A DNA stretch of 64,000 nt from Nocardioides allogilvus (lineage in GTDB: Bacteria; Actinomycetota; Actinomycetes; Propionibacteriales; Nocardioidaceae), in NCBI RefSeq assembly GCF_003047285.1, contig NZ_PZYX01000008.1:62001-126000 (forward strand), in the 5' to 3' direction. The notes beneath the pieces were generated by a model. The model ran no database searches, was not told where the DNA came from, and saw nothing but the letters and a program-made list of their open reading frames with translations. Of the stretch, positions 42,102 through 51,921 are shown one piece after another; the stretch's first letter is position 1, and every line of letters begins with the position of its first letter. The translations under genes and the position numbers were made by a program.

Positions 42102-42830
42102 TCAGCCGATCCGCGTGTAGGCCAGGTCGGCGATGTCGCGGTGCTTGTCGAGGCCCTTGCGCTCGAAGCGGGTGATCGGGCGCTCGGCCCAGCGCTCGAC
42201 CCGGCCACCCTCGAGCAGCGGCTCGGCGTCGAGCACCTCGACCATCTGCTCGGCGTAGTCGGCCCAGTCGGTGGCCAGGCGCCACACCCCGCCCGGGCGC
42301 AGCCGGCTCGCCAGCGTCGCGGCGTTGGTCGGCGTGACGAGACGGCGCTTGTGGTGCCGGGTCTTGTGCCACGGGTCGGGGAAGAACGTCCAGAGCTCGC
42401 TGAGGCTGTCGGGCGCGATGAGGTGCTCGAGCGACCAGACCGCATCGACGCCCAGGAAGCGGACGTTGTCCGCGCCGGCCTCCGCCACGCGCCAGAGCGA
42501 GTCGGCGATGCCCGGCACCCAGACCTCGAACGCGAGGATGTTGGCCTCGGGCCTCGACGCCGCCAGGGCGGCGGTGGCCTCGCCGATGCCGGAGCCGATC
42601 TCCACGATCAGCGGCGCCTCCCGACCCCACCAGCCCATGAGATCGAAGTCGGGCCTGTCCACCGCCTCGTCGGGGATCACCCAGTCGGCCTGGTGGGCGG
42701 CCCAGCCCTCGGCCTGCTGCGGGGTGAAGCGGCTGCCACGGCGTGAGTAGGTCAGCACCTCCTGCATCCGGCGACCGTCCTCGGTCAGCTTGTGGTGGGG
42801 GCGCGGGGGGCGGGCAACGTTCACGGGCAC
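42102..42830 (-). CDS. trmB: tRNA (guanine-N7)-methyltransferase
   Basis: 242 aa. SAM-binding motif IVEIGSGIGEATAALAASRPEANILAFEVW, then ELWTFFPDPWHKTRHHKRRLVTPTNAATLASRLRPGGVWRLATDW, whose FPDPWxKxRHxKRR is the TrmB signature. It methylates G46 in the tRNA variable loop. N-terminus RPPRPHHKLTEDGRRMQEVL is extended relative to E. coli. GTG at 42830 taken as start; GTG at 42824 is equally possible. Divergent from the phosphotransferase gene with an 18-bp gap. Confidence 0.95.
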   Translation of the reverse strand: MPVNVARPPRPHHKLTEDGRRMQEVLTYSRRGSRFTPQQAEGWAAHQADWVIPDEAVDRPDFDLMGWWGREAPLIVEIGSGIGEATAALAASRPEANILAFEVWVPGIADSLWRVAEAGADNVRFLGVDAVWSLEHLIAPDSLSELWTFFPDPWHKTRHHKRRLVTPTNAATLASRLRPGGVWRLATDWADYAEQMVEVLDAEPLLEGGRVERWAERPITRFERKGLDKHRDIADLAYTRIG

Positions 42831-42847
42831 AGTGTCTCAGCCCTCGT

Positions 42848-43708
42848 GTGAGACTTCGCTGCGTGTACGCCGCAGCGATCACCTGGGCCCGGTCCCACCT
42901 CGACCACGACGTCACCGAGGTGGTGCCGCTCCTGGGCGGCCGGACCTCGGCGATGCTCGCGCTGCACGACCGGACGGGCCGGGCCTCGGTCCTCAGGCTG
43001 ATCACCCAGGAGCCGTGGCGCTCGCACGGTCACGACCTGGTGACGCGCGAGTCCGTCACCCAACGCACCCTGGCAGCCACCGACATCCCGGCGCCGCTCA
43101 GCCTCGCGACCGACCCGACCGGCGAGGCGACCGGGCACCCGGCGCACCTGATGTCCCTCGTGCCGGGCACGTCCGACGAGGCCCGCTTCGACGAGGCTTC
43201 CCTCGCGGCCGTTGCCGCGCTGCTGGCGTCGATCCACGGAGTCGTCACAGCTCCGGCGCCTCGCGACTTCCAGTCCTGGGCGTGGCCGGCGAAGTGGGTC
43301 GTCCCGCCCTGGGCGTCTCGTCCCGCTCTGTGGCGCGCCGCGTTCGACCTGCTCGCCACGGAGCCACCCGCCTTCGAGCCGACCTTCCTTCACCGCGACT
43401 TCGGGCCGCACAACCTGCTGTGGGCCGACGACACCATCACCGGGATCGTCGACTGGGTCGAGACGTCGACCGGCCCGGCCTGGCTGGACGTGGCGCACTG
43501 CTCCAGCAACCTCGCGCTGCGGCACGGGTCACCGGCCGGGGAACGGTTCGCGGCGGCGTACACGCAGGTGACCGGGGTCGAGCGCGAGCCCTACTGGGAC
43601 GTCATGGACATCGTCGGCTTCCTGCCGCCACCCGGTGGCACGATCATGTTCGACGACCCGGCGCAGCTCGCGCGGCTCGAGGAGCACCTGGCCTGGGCGC
43701 TGGGCTGA
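42848..43708 (+). CDS. Aminoglycoside phosphotransferase-like (APH/choline kinase fold) protein
   Basis: 286 aa. Catalytic loop FLHRDFGPHNLLWADD (HxDxxxxN, about residues 179-194) and the metal Asp segment TGIVDWVETSTGPAWLDVAHC are intact, so a small-molecule kinase is likely. Substrate unknown; the family includes antibiotic-resistance, homoserine and sugar kinases, and position beside trmB does not help. Start uncertain: GTG at 42848 or 42863. It ends in a strong bidirectional terminator before tuf. Confidence 0.82.
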   Translation: MRLRCVYAAAITWARSHLDHDVTEVVPLLGGRTSAMLALHDRTGRASVLRLITQEPWRSHGHDLVTRESVTQRTLAATDIPAPLSLATDPTGEATGHPAHLMSLVPGTSDEARFDEASLAAVAALLASIHGVVTAPAPRDFQSWAWPAKWVVPPWASRPALWRAAFDLLATEPPAFEPTFLHRDFGPHNLLWADDTITGIVDWVETSTGPAWLDVAHCSSNLALRHGSPAGERFAAAYTQVTGVEREPYWDVMDIVGFLPPPGGTIMFDDPAQLARLEEHLAWALG

Positions 43709-43715
43709 AATGCCA

Positions 43716-43747
43716 CGAGGCCCCACTCCCGAAGGAATGGGGCCTCG
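43716..43747. terminator. Bidirectional terminator between phosphotransferase gene and tuf
   Basis: CGAGGCCCCA pairs perfectly with TGGGGCCTCG around a 12-nt loop, placed between two convergent genes. Confidence 0.75.
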
Positions 43748-43761
43748 CAGCTGAATCAGTC

Positions 43762-43778
43762 GCTCGTCAGGGACGAGC
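43762..43778 (-). terminator. Second hairpin directly after the tuf stop
   Basis: GCTCGTC/GACGAGC with a 3-nt loop, 6 nt after the tuf stop codon on the minus strand. Together with the stem at 43716-43747 it forms a tandem terminator. Confidence 0.5.
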
Positions 43779-43783
43779 AGCGA

Positions 43784-44977
43784 TCACTTGGTGATCTTGG
43801 TGACGCGGCCGGCGCCGACCGTGCGGCCACCCTCGCGGATGGCGAAGCGCAGACCCTCGTCCATCGCGATGGGCTGGATGAGCTCGACCGACATCTCGGT
43901 GTTGTCACCCGGCATGACCATCTCGGTGCCCTCGGGCAGGGTCACAACACCGGTCACGTCAGTCGTACGGAAGTAGAACTGGGGACGGTAGTTGTTGAAG
44001 AACGGCGTGTGACGGCCGCCCTCGTCCTTGCTGAGGATGTAGACGTTCGCCTCGAAGTTGGTGTGAGGCGTGGTGGTGCCCGGCTTGATGACGACCATGC
44101 CGCGCTCGATGTCCTCGCGCTTGGTGCCACGGAGCAGGAGACCGACGTTCTCGCCAGCCTGGCCCTCGTCGAGGAGCTTGCGGAACATCTCGACACCGGT
44201 GACGGTGCTCTTCTGGGCGGTGTCGCGGATGCCGATGATCTCGACCTCCTCGTTCACCTTGACGATGCCGCGCTCGATGCGACCGGTGATGACGGTGCCA
44301 CGACCGGTGATCGTGAAGACGTCCTCGACGGGCATGAGGAACGGCTTGTCCGTCTCACGAGCCGGGGTCGGGATGGACTCGTCCACCGCGGCCATGAGCT
44401 CGAGGACCGACTGGCCCCACTTCTCGTCACCCATGAGGGCGGGGTGAGCAGCAACGCGCACGACGGGGATGTTGTCGCCGTCGAACTCGTACTCGGAGAG
44501 GAGCTCGCGCACCTCCATCTCGACGAGCTCGATGAGCTCCTCGTCGTCGACCATGTCGCACTTGTTGAGCGCCACGACCAGGGCCGGCACGCCGACCTGG
44601 CGGGCGAGCAGCACGTGCTCACGCGTCTGCGGCATGGGACCGTCGGTGGCGGCAACCACGAGGATCGCGCCGTCCATCTGGGCCGCACCGGTGATCATGT
44701 TCTTGATGTAGTCGGCGTGACCAGGGCAGTCGACGTGCGCGTAGTGGCGCGACTCGGTCTGGTACTCGACGTGCGCGATCGAGATGGTGATACCGCGCTG
44801 ACGCTCTTCGGGCGCCTTGTCGATCTGGTCGAACGCCGACGCCTCGTTGAGGGTCGGGTACGCGTCGTGCAGCACCTTGGTGATTGCTGCGGTCAACGTC
44901 GTCTTGCCATGGTCGATGTGACCGATGGTGCCGATGTTGACGTGCGGCTTGGTCCGCTCGAACTTCGCCTTAGCCAC
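43784..44977 (-). CDS. tuf: Elongation factor Tu
   Basis: 397 aa. G1 [15 protein letters not shown]2 region RGITIS, G3 [13 protein letters not shown]4 [16 protein letters not shown]5 S-A-L region; domains 2 and 3 follow ([22 protein letters not shown]; ...[17 protein letters not shown] at the C-terminus). It delivers aminoacyl-tRNA to the A site. GTG start with AGGAGGAG well placed. 87 nt after fusA; a single tuf is seen here. Downstream are two hairpins. Confidence 0.98.
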   Translation of the reverse strand: MAKAKFERTKPHVNIGTIGHIDHGKTTLTAAITKVLHDAYPTLNEASAFDQIDKAPEERQRGITISIAHVEYQTESRHYAHVDCPGHADYIKNMITGAAQMDGAILVVAATDGPMPQTREHVLLARQVGVPALVVALNKCDMVDDEELIELVEMEVRELLSEYEFDGDNIPVVRVAAHPALMGDEKWGQSVLELMAAVDESIPTPARETDKPFLMPVEDVFTITGRGTVITGRIERGIVKVNEEVEIIGIRDTAQKSTVTGVEMFRKLLDEGQAGENVGLLLRGTKREDIERGMVVIKPGTTTPHTNFEANVYILSKDEGGRHTPFFNNYRPQFYFRTTDVTGVVTLPEGTEMVMPGDNTEMSVELIQPIAMDEGLRFAIREGGRTVGAGRVTKITK

Positions 44978-45064
44978 TGGGGCTCCTCCTGGTTGGGTTT
45001 GTACTGAATTCGTGGGTGGTGGAACTGGTGCTGCTGGGGCTGCCTTGTCGACGGCCCGGGGCGA

Positions 45065-47176
45065 CTACTCGCCGCGGACCTTCTTGACGATCTCTTCGGC
45101 GATGTTCGTGGGAACCTCGGCGTACGAGTCGAACTCCATGGAGTACGACGCCTGGCCGGAGGTCTTCGACCTCAGGTCGCCAACGTACCCGAACATCTCT
45201 GAGAGCGGCACAAGGGCGTTGACGACCATGTCGCCGTGACGCTCCTCCTGGGCCTGGATCTGGCCGCGGCGCGAGTTGATGTCACCGATGACCGTGCCGA
45301 GGAAGCTCTCGGGGGTGGTCACCTCGACGGCGAACATCGGCTCGAGCAGGACCGGCTTGGCCCGGCGGGCGGCCTCCTTGAAGGCCTGGTTGCCGGCGAT
45401 CTTGAACGCGAGCTCCGAGGAGTCGACGTCGTGGTAGGCACCGTCGGTGAGCGTGAACTTCACGTCCACCATCGGGTAGCCGGCGAGCACGCCGAACTCC
45501 ATGGCGTCCTGGCCACCGTGGTCGACCGAGGGGATGTACTCCTTCGGGATGCGACCACCGCTGACGGCGTTGACGAACTCGTAGCCCGCACCGGTGCCGG
45601 TCTCGGGGTCGATGTTCGGCTCGAGGTCGATGACGACCTTGGCGAACTGACCCGAACCACCGGTCTGCTTCTTGTGGGTGTAGGAGTGCTTCTCGACCTT
45701 GTTGCGGATGGTCTCGCGGTAGGCGACCTGCGGCTTGCCGACGGTGGCCTCGACGCGGAACTCGCGCTTCATGCGGTCGACAAGGATCTCCAGGTGGAGC
45801 TCGCCCATGCCGGCGATGATGGTCTGACCGGTCTCTTCGTCGGCCTTGACCGTGAAGGTGGGGTCCTCGTCGGACAGCCGCTGGATCGCGGTGCCGAGCT
45901 TCTCCTGGTCGGACTTGGTCTTCGGCTCGATGGCGACCTCGATCACCGGGGCCGGGAACGTCATCGACTCGAGGACGACCTGGTTCTGGGGGTCACACAG
46001 GGTGTGGCCGGTCTTGGTGTCCTTGAGGCCCATGACGGCCACGATCTGGCCGGCGCCGACCGACGCGATCTCCTCACGCTTGTTGGCGTGCATCTGGTAG
46101 ACCTTGCCGATCCGCTCCTTGCGGCCGTTGACCGAGTTGATCACGGTCGAGCCGGCCTCGAGCTTGCCGGAGTAGACGCGGACGTAGATCAGCTTGCCGA
46201 GGTGCGGGTCGGTCGCGATCTTGTAGGCGAGGCCGGAGAACGGCTCGTCGTCGGACGGCTGGCGAACGATGACCTCGCTCTCGTCCTTGACCGAGTGACC
46301 CTGGATGCCGTCGATGTCGAGCGGCGAGGGCAGGAACTTCACGACGGCGTCGAGCAGGGGCTGGACGCCCTTGTTCTTGAACGCGGTGCCGCACAGGACC
46401 GGGTTGAGCTTGTCGGCGAGGGTGGCGCGACGGATCGCGGCCTCCAGCTCCTCGACGGAGAACTCGCCCTCGTCCAGGAACTTCTCCATGATCTCGTCGT
46501 CGGCCTCGGCCAGCGTCTCGAGGAGCTTCTCGCGGTACTCGGCAGCCTGCTCGGCGAGCTCGGCCGGGATCTCCTCGACCTCGTAGTCCTCACCCATCGT
46601 GGTCTCGCCACGCCAGGTCAGGGCACGCATGCCGATGAGGTCGACGACACCGAGGAACTCGGACTCCGCACCGATCGGCAGCTGCAGCACGAGCGGGGTG
46701 GAGTTGAGGCGCTCGACCATCATGTCGACGCAGCGGAAGAAGTCGGCACCGGTGCGGTCGAGCTTGTTGACGAAGCACATGCGGGGGACGGAGTACTTGT
46801 TGGCCTGGCGCCACACCGTCATCGTCTGCGGCTCGACACCGGCGACACCGTCGAAGACCGCCACGGCGCCGTCGAGGACGCGCAGCGAGCGCTCGACCTC
46901 GGCGGTGAAGTCCACGTGGCCGGGGGTGTCGATGATGTTGATCTGGTGGTTCTTCCACCAGCACGTCGTCGCAGCAGAGGTGATCGTGATGCCACGCTCC
47001 TGCTCCTGCTCCATCCAGTCCATCGTGGCTGCGCCGTCGTGGACCTCACCGATCTTGTAGCTGATGCCGGTGTAGAAGAGGATGCGCTCGGTGGTGGTGG
47101 TCTTGCCGGCGTCGATGTGCGCCATGATGCCGATGTTGCGGACCTTGTTCAGGTCGGTGGTGATTTCGACAGCCAC
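45065..47176 (-). CDS. fusA: Elongation factor G
   Basis: 703 aa. G1 [20 protein letters not shown]2 [12 protein letters not shown]3 [21 protein letters not shown]4 [10 protein letters not shown]; domain IV and V at the C-terminus ([40 protein letters not shown]). It catalyses translocation. The GTG at 47176 is the family start, but no good Shine-Dalgarno precedes it (GAGGG is 14 nt away), so translation may depend on the hairpin at 47219-47258 or coupling to rpsG. Confidence 0.97.
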   Translation of the reverse strand: MAVEITTDLNKVRNIGIMAHIDAGKTTTTERILFYTGISYKIGEVHDGAATMDWMEQEQERGITITSAATTCWWKNHQINIIDTPGHVDFTAEVERSLRVLDGAVAVFDGVAGVEPQTMTVWRQANKYSVPRMCFVNKLDRTGADFFRCVDMMVERLNSTPLVLQLPIGAESEFLGVVDLIGMRALTWRGETTMGEDYEVEEIPAELAEQAAEYREKLLETLAEADDEIMEKFLDEGEFSVEELEAAIRRATLADKLNPVLCGTAFKNKGVQPLLDAVVKFLPSPLDIDGIQGHSVKDESEVIVRQPSDDEPFSGLAYKIATDPHLGKLIYVRVYSGKLEAGSTVINSVNGRKERIGKVYQMHANKREEIASVGAGQIVAVMGLKDTKTGHTLCDPQNQVVLESMTFPAPVIEVAIEPKTKSDQEKLGTAIQRLSDEDPTFTVKADEETGQTIIAGMGELHLEILVDRMKREFRVEATVGKPQVAYRETIRNKVEKHSYTHKKQTGGSGQFAKVVIDLEPNIDPETGTGAGYEFVNAVSGGRIPKEYIPSVDHGGQDAMEFGVLAGYPMVDVKFTLTDGAYHDVDSSELAFKIAGNQAFKEAARRAKPVLLEPMFAVEVTTPESFLGTVIGDINSRRGQIQAQEERHGDMVVNALVPLSEMFGYVGDLRSKTSGQASYSMEFDSYAEVPTNIAEEIVKKVRGE

Positions 47177-47218
47177 GTCTGTGTCTCAGTCCCTCGAAAG
47201 TAGATGGGTGCGGTGGGT

Positions 47219-47258
47219 CACGGCGTACGGCGAGGCGTTGGCCTCGCCGTACGCCGTG
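47219..47258 (-). promoter_or_regulatory. 18-bp perfect hairpin between rpsG and fusA
   Basis: CACGGCGTACGGCGAGGC pairs over all 18 bases with GCCTCGCCGTACGCCGTG around a GTTG loop, 4 nt after the rpsG stop. No U-tract. It is the strongest structure in the str operon; an attenuator, RNase III site or regulatory site for fusA/tuf expression is likely. Confidence 0.65.
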
Positions 47259-47262
47259 GCAA

Positions 47263-47733
47263 TCACCAGCGGTAGTGGGCGAAGGCCTTGTTGGACTCGG
47301 CCATCTTGTGCGTGTCCTCGCGCTTCTTCACAGCGGCACCGAGGCCGTTGGAGGCGTCGAGGATCTCGTTCATCAGGCGCTCGGCCATCGTCTTCTCACG
47401 ACGGTCGGCGGCGTAGCCCACGAGCCAGCGCAGGGCGAGCGTGGTCTGACGGTTGGTCTTGACCTCGACCGGCACCTGGTAGGTGGCGCCACCGACGCGG
47501 CGGGACTTGACCTCGATGGCGGGCTTGACGTTGTCGAGCGCGCGCTTGAGCGTGACGACCGGGTCGGAACCGGTCTTCTCGCGGCAACCCTCGAGGGCGG
47601 TGTAGACGATGCGCTGGGCAACAGCCTTCTTGCCGTCCTGGAGGACCTTGCTGACGAGCTGGGTGACAACCTGCGAACCGTAGACCGGGTCGACGACGAG
47701 AGGCCGCTTCGGGGCGGGACCCTTGCGAGGCAT
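47263..47733 (-). CDS. rpsG: 30S ribosomal protein S7
   Basis: 156 aa. [79 protein letters not shown] and [16 protein letters not shown] are diagnostic. It is a primary binder of the 16S 3' domain and a translational repressor of its operon in E. coli. Start codon overlaps the rpsL stop by 1 nt, a coupling point that may serve regulation. Confidence 0.97.
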   Translation of the reverse strand: MPRKGPAPKRPLVVDPVYGSQVVTQLVSKVLQDGKKAVAQRIVYTALEGCREKTGSDPVVTLKRALDNVKPAIEVKSRRVGGATYQVPVEVKTNRQTTLALRWLVGYAADRREKTMAERLMNEILDASNGLGAAVKKREDTHKMAESNKAFAHYRW

Positions 47734-48104
47734 TACTTCTCCTTCTTCGCGCCGTAGCGGCTGCGGGCCTGCTTGCGGTTCTTGACACCCTGGGTGTCGA
47801 GCGTGCCGCGGATGATCTTGTAGCGGACACCGGGAAGGTCCTTCACACGGCCGCCGCGCACGAGCACGATCGAGTGCTCCTGCAGGTTGTGACCGACGCC
47901 CGGGATGTAGGCCGTGACCTCGACGCCGGAGCTCAGACGCACGCGGGCGACCTTGCGGAGGGCGGAGTTCGGCTTCTTCGGGGTGGTCGTGTAGACGCGG
48001 GTGCAGACGCCACGGCGCTGCGGGGATCCCTTGAGGGCAGGTGTCTTGCTCTTGGACACCTTGTCCTGGCGGCCCTTGCGGACCAACTGCTGAATGGTGG
48101 GCAC
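47733..48104 (-). CDS. rpsL: 30S ribosomal protein S12
   Basis: 123 aa from the GTG at 48104. [34 protein letters not shown], then [57 protein letters not shown]. The two streptomycin-site lysines in [10 protein letters not shown] and GRVKDLPG are present, i.e. wild-type, sensitive form. It guards decoding fidelity. First gene of the str operon, with the promoter at 48256-48284. Confidence 0.98.
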   Translation of the reverse strand: MPTIQQLVRKGRQDKVSKSKTPALKGSPQRRGVCTRVYTTTPKKPNSALRKVARVRLSSGVEVTAYIPGVGHNLQEHSIVLVRGGRVKDLPGVRYKIIRGTLDTQGVKNRKQARSRYGAKKEK

Positions 48105-48255
48105 CGAGTGGTTCCCTTTCTTTTCTTTGATCTCTCGCAACAGCACTCTGCCGAGGCGGGTCGTGTCGGGAACAGCCGCCGTGAGGCGGAAGGTGCCCGG
48201 CTGGTGTCTGGGCCTATTCAGGGCAGGCCTGAAGGCAGGCCAAACACGAGGAGTC

Positions 48256-48284
48256 AATCTACCGGGGTGCCAGAGCCCGGTCAA
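48256..48284 (-). promoter_or_regulatory. Promoter of the str operon (rpsL-rpsG-fusA-tuf)
   Basis: On the minus strand TTGACC (48279-48284) and TAGATT (48256-48261) are separated by exactly 17 nt, one of the best matches in the window. It gives a leader of roughly 145 nt before the rpsL GTG, with a purine-rich AAAGA[11 protein letters not shown]hine-Dalgarno region. Confidence 0.7.
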
Positions 48285-48312
48285 AACGTCGCGGGAGGCC
48301 GTCGGACCGCAC

Positions 48313-49590
48313 TCACGCGAGCTGTCCGGGGGCCGCCGGCTGCGGCACCGGCCGCGCGTGCAGCCCGGCGATGGTGGCGCCCTTCGACCGGGCGAACAGC
48401 AGACTTGCCACGCCGATCCCGGCGATCGTCAGCAGGCCGCCGAGGATGAGGGTCCAGCGGGCGCCGAACGCCTCCCCGATCCAGCCGATCACGGGCGCTC
48501 CGACGGGGGTGCCACCCATGAAGATCATCATGTAGAGCGCCATCACGCGCCCGCGCACGCCCGCGTCGGTGTGCACCTGCATGTAGGCGTTGGCACTGGT
48601 GATCAGGGTGAGCGCCGAGAGGCCGATCAGCGGGGTCAGCAGCGCGAAGGTGAGGTAGGAGGGCATCAGGCCCGAGAGCGTGACCAGGGCGCCGAAGACG
48701 ATCCCGGCCCAGATCACCAGGCGCTGGCGCACGAGCTCACGCCGGGCAGCCAGCAGCGCGCCGCTGAGCGAGCCCACCGCCAGGAAGGTGCCGAGCAGGC
48801 CGTACTGCATGGGGCCCTTGTCGAAGACCTCGGTCGCCATCAGGGCGCTGGTCATCTGGAAGTTGAGCCCGAAGGTGCCCGCGCTGAACACGATGGCCAG
48901 GATCAGCAGGAGGTCGGACCGGGCGCGGACGTAGGCGAAGCCCTCCCGGATCGCCCCGGGGCCTCGGTGGGTGAGCGCGGGCGAGTCCAGCTGGCTGGGG
49001 TCCATGCCGCGCAGCGCGAGGACCGGCGCGACGTAGGACACCGCATTGATCAGGATCACCCAGCCGGTGGCGGCCGCTCCCCCGCCGAACGCCGCGATCA
49101 GCAGCCCGGCGACGCCGGGGCCGACCAGGCGGGCGGCGTTGAAGCTCGCGGAGTTGAGGCCCACCGCGTTGGTGAGGTCGGCCGGCTCGACGATCTCGGA
49201 GACGAACGACTGGCGCGCCGGCGCGTCGAAGGCCGCTCCCAGGCCGAGGACGAAGGCCAGCACGTAGACGTGCCAGACCTGGGCCGTGCCGGTGACGGCG
49301 AGCAGCCCGAGGACCAGCGCCGGCACGGCCATCGCGACGTTGGTGATCTGCAGCAGCAGCCGCTTCGGCATGCGGTCGGCGACCAGGCCGGAGAGCGGGC
49401 CCAGCAGCAGGAACGGCAGGAACTGCAGTCCCGTCGTGATGCCCAGGGCGGCGCCGGAGTTGGCGGTCAGCTGGAGCACGAGCCAGTCCTGGGCCACTCG
49501 CTGCATCCAGGTGCCGGTGTTGGACACGACCCCGCCGGCGGCGTACAGGCGGTAGTTGGGATTGCGCAGTGAACGGAAGGTGGGACTCAA
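48313..49590 (-). CDS. MFS transporter (drug/efflux type)
   Basis: 425 aa with about twelve helices. N-terminus [36 protein letters not shown] and the A-motif-like region [28 protein letters not shown] are typical of the MFS_3/enterobactin-exporter-like branch. It follows the marR gene after 23 nt, suggesting that MarR controls it. The start reads as TTG (49590), with AGGAG 13 nt upstream, rather far, so the true start is not certain. Substrate unknown. Confidence 0.85.
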   Translation of the reverse strand: MSPTFRSLRNPNYRLYAAGGVVSNTGTWMQRVAQDWLVLQLTANSGAALGITTGLQFLPFLLLGPLSGLVADRMPKRLLLQITNVAMAVPALVLGLLAVTGTAQVWHVYVLAFVLGLGAAFDAPARQSFVSEIVEPADLTNAVGLNSASFNAARLVGPGVAGLLIAAFGGGAAATGWVILINAVSYVAPVLALRGMDPSQLDSPALTHRGPGAIREGFAYVRARSDLLLILAIVFSAGTFGLNFQMTSALMATEVFDKGPMQYGLLGTFLAVGSLSGALLAARRELVRQRLVIWAGIVFGALVTLSGLMPSYLTFALLTPLIGLSALTLITSANAYMQVHTDAGVRGRVMALYMMIFMGGTPVGAPVIGWIGEAFGARWTLILGGLLTIAGIGVASLLFARSKGATIAGLHARPVPQPAAPGQLA

Positions 49591-49613
49591 GACGGTGTTC
49601 GTGCTCCTGGGGG

Positions 49614-50063
49614 TCAGTCGGCCTGGGACAGGCGATCGAGGATGGGGGCCGCGCGGCGCAGGACGTCGCGCTCGTCGGCGGTCAGGTGCTTCAGCTGGAC
49701 GGCGAGCCAGGCGTCGCGGCGCTTGCGGTCGGCCAGCAGCGTGGCGCGCCCCAGCGCGGTGATCTGGACGACGACCTGGCGACCGTCGGTCTCGTGCGGA
49801 CGTCGGGTGACGTAGCCGCCGTCCTCCAGGCCGCTCACCGTCCGGGTCATCGACGGCGGCTGGACCTTCTCCGCCCGGGCGAGCTCGCCCACGGTCTGCG
49901 CGTCGCTGCGGTGCAGCAGCCCCAGGACGACCATCGAGCCGATGCTCAGCTCGTTGTCCGGGTGGCGCTCGACAGTGAGCCGCCGGCGCAGGCGCATGAC
50001 CGACGTGCGGAGCTCGGCGGCGAGACCGGCGTCGGTGCGGGAGACGGCTTCTACAGTTGGCAT
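49614..50063 (-). CDS. MarR-family transcriptional regulator
   Basis: 149 aa from the ATG at 50063. The winged-helix core is at about 35-100: LSIGSMVVLGLLHRSDAQTVGELARAEKVQPPSMTRTVSGLEDGGYVTRRPHETDGRQVVVQIT, with the wing DGRQVVV. A palindrome sits right upstream and covers its own start region, consistent with autorepression. The likely regulon is the MFS transporter directly downstream. An ATG six codons earlier (50081) lies inside the palindrome and seems not to be used. Confidence 0.9.
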   Translation of the reverse strand: MPTVEAVSRTDAGLAAELRTSVMRLRRRLTVERHPDNELSIGSMVVLGLLHRSDAQTVGELARAEKVQPPSMTRTVSGLEDGGYVTRRPHETDGRQVVVQITALGRATLLADRKRRDAWLAVQLKHLTADERDVLRRAAPILDRLSQAD

Positions 50064-50066
50064 GTC

Positions 50067-50094
50067 GTTAGCATAGCTCATTAGTCATGCTAAC
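50067..50094. promoter_or_regulatory. MarR operator palindrome over a leaderless promoter
   Basis: GTTAGCAT (50067-50074) and ATGCTAAC (50087-50094) form a perfect 8-bp inverted repeat with a 12-nt spacer. On the minus strand TATGCT (50070-50075) is followed by 6 nt and the marR ATG, so the promoter lies inside one arm. Binding would block transcription of marR-MFS. Confidence 0.6.
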
Positions 50095-50136
50095 TATTCC
50101 GGCGTGGCAGCGGCCCCGCCGGGCCGTGCCGGGGTC

Positions 50137-51597
50137 TCAGCCGACCCAGGAGGAGATCGGGCTGATCGCGAAGTAGAGGACGAACATCGCGGCCACGATC
50201 CACATCAGCGGGTGCACCTCGCGGGCCTTGCCGCGCACGAGCTTGATCAGGACGAAGGCCAGGAAGCCGGCGCCGATGCCCGCGGAGATGGAGTAGGTGA
50301 ACGGCATCAGGACGATGGTCAAGAAGGCCGGGATCGCGATCTCGAGGTCGTCCCAGTCGATGCCGCGGACCTGCTGCATCATCAGGAAACCGACGAGCAC
50401 GAGCGCGGGGACGGCCGCCTCGTTGGGCACGATCTCGACCAGCGGGGCGAACGCCGTGGCCAGCAGGAACAGCACGCCGGTGACGACCGAGGCGAGACCG
50501 GTGCGCGCGCCCTCGCCGACGCCGGTGGCGCTCTCGATGTACGACGTGTTGCTGGAGACGCTCACAGCACCACCCGCCGCCGCGGCGATCGAGTCCACGA
50601 TCAGGATCCGCTTGGTGTTCGGCGGGTTGCCGTCCTCGTCGAGGAGCCCGGCCTCGGCGCCGATCGCGGTCATCGTGCCCATGGTGTCGAAGAAGTCGGC
50701 GAGCAGCAGCGTGAAGACGAGCAGCACGACGGTGACGACACCGGCGTTCTCCCACGAGCCGAGCAGGTTGAAGTTGCCGAGGAGGGCGAAGTCGGGGACG
50801 TCGAGGACCTTGTCCGGCAGCGCGGGAACGTTGAGGTTCCAGCCGGTGGGGTTGACCCCGCCGTCGTCGGTGAAGGTCGGGCCGACCTTCGCCACCTTCT
50901 CGACGATGATCGCGATCACGGTGGTGATCGCGATGGAGATCAGGATGGCGCCCTTGACCTGACGGACGTAGAGCGCGACGACCAGGACCAGCCCGATCAC
51001 GAACACGAGGACCGGCCACCCGGCGAGCTGGCCGGCGACGCCGAGCTCGACGGGGACGGGACCGACACCGGTGCGGCGGACGAACCCGGCGTCGACGAGG
51101 CCGATCAGGGCGATGAACAGGCCGATGCCCACGGAGATGGCGATCTTGAGCTGGGCGGGCACGGCGTGGAAGACCGCTTCGCGGAAGCCGGTGAGCACCA
51201 GCAGCAGGATGATCAGGCCCTCGATCACGACCAGGCCCATCGCGTCGGACCAGGTCATCTGGCTGGCGACGGAGAAGGTGACGAAGGCGTTGAGCCCGAG
51301 CCCGGTCGCGAGGGCGAGCGGGTAGTTGGCCACGACCCCCATCAGGATCGTCAGCACGCCTGCGGCCAGCGCCGTGGCGGCGGCGACCTGGGCGAAGGTG
51401 CCGATCGAGTCGCCGTTGATGTCCTTGCCGGCGAGCAGGATGATCGGGTTCAGCACGATGATGTAGGCCATCGTCAGGAACGTCACGACGCCGCCGCGGA
51501 TCTCGCGCGGGACGGTCGAGCCCCGCTCGCTGATCCGGAAGAAGCCGTCGAGGCCGCCTGTGGTCGTGGGGGTCTTGGTGCTGGTCTTGTCCGTCAC
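50137..51597 (-). CDS. NCS2-family purine/pyrimidine permease (AzgA-like)
   Basis: 486 aa, 13-14 helices. Hallmarks of the AzgA branch: REIRGGVVTFLTMAYIIVLNPIIL, ALATGLGLNAFVTFSVA, LLLADFFDTMGTMTAIGAEAGLLDEDG and AVSVSSNTSYIESATGVGEGARTGLASVVTG. Probably imports adenine, guanine or hypoxanthine with protons. GTG start at 51597; the next gene upstream is divergent DUF2530, a common neighbour of this permease in actinobacteria. Confidence 0.92.
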   Translation of the reverse strand: MTDKTSTKTPTTTGGLDGFFRISERGSTVPREIRGGVVTFLTMAYIIVLNPIILLAGKDINGDSIGTFAQVAAATALAAGVLTILMGVVANYPLALATGLGLNAFVTFSVASQMTWSDAMGLVVIEGLIILLLVLTGFREAVFHAVPAQLKIAISVGIGLFIALIGLVDAGFVRRTGVGPVPVELGVAGQLAGWPVLVFVIGLVLVVALYVRQVKGAILISIAITTVIAIIVEKVAKVGPTFTDDGGVNPTGWNLNVPALPDKVLDVPDFALLGNFNLLGSWENAGVVTVVLLVFTLLLADFFDTMGTMTAIGAEAGLLDEDGNPPNTKRILIVDSIAAAAGGAVSVSSNTSYIESATGVGEGARTGLASVVTGVLFLLATAFAPLVEIVPNEAAVPALVLVGFLMMQQVRGIDWDDLEIAIPAFLTIVLMPFTYSISAGIGAGFLAFVLIKLVRGKAREVHPLMWIVAAMFVLYFAISPISSWVG

Positions 51598-51624
51598 GCG
51601 GCTGAGTCTGGCAGACCCTCGGGG

Positions 51625-51630
51625 TAACGT
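51625..51630 (+). promoter_or_regulatory. -10 box of leaderless DUF2530 gene
   Basis: TAACGT, 6 nt (ggcggt), then GTG at 51637. No Shine-Dalgarno before this start. Confidence 0.5.
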
Positions 51631-51636
51631 GGCGGT

Positions 51637-51921
51637 GTGGAGCTGAGGGACGACCAGACGACGCAGCACGAGATCGGCAACCGCACCTACATCGTGGCCG
51701 ACGTCGAGCCGCTCGACGTCGACGGTGTGCGCACGGTCGAGGTCGGGGTCGGCGTGTGGCTGGTGGCGTTCATCGCCCTGCTGCCGTTCTACGGCGCCCT
51801 GCAGGACAGCGGGCGCACCTGGTGGCTGTGGACGTGCCTGGCCGGCTTCGGTCTCGGCCTCTTCGGCCTCGAGTACTGCCGCCGTCGACGCAAGGCCCGC
51901 GCCGAGCTGGTCGACCCGTGA
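51637..51921 (+). CDS. DUF2530 small membrane protein
   Basis: 94 aa: VADVEPLDVDGVRTVEVGVGVWLVAFIALLPFYGAL, then WWLWTCLAGFGLGLFGLEYCRRRRKARAE. Two membrane helices with a basic cytoplasmic end. The family is actinobacteria-specific and often lies beside an NCS2 permease, as here; function unknown. Its stop overlaps the start of the methyltransferase (GTGA). Confidence 0.85.
   Translation: MELRDDQTTQHEIGNRTYIVADVEPLDVDGVRTVEVGVGVWLVAFIALLPFYGALQDSGRTWWLWTCLAGFGLGLFGLEYCRRRRKARAELVDP

Noticed and set aside
42848..43708. Aminoglycoside resistance gene
   Set aside because: The APH fold covers many small-molecule kinases; there is no mobile element or resistance context.
45236..47203. A 655-codon open frame antisense to fusA
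   Set aside because: Shadow of EF-G; low-complexity Leu/Val/Asp/Gly composition and no family.
48313..49590. Horizontal acquisition of the MFS/MarR pair
   Set aside because: Base composition and codon use look like the neighbours; only the operator is AT-rich, which is normal for a binding site.
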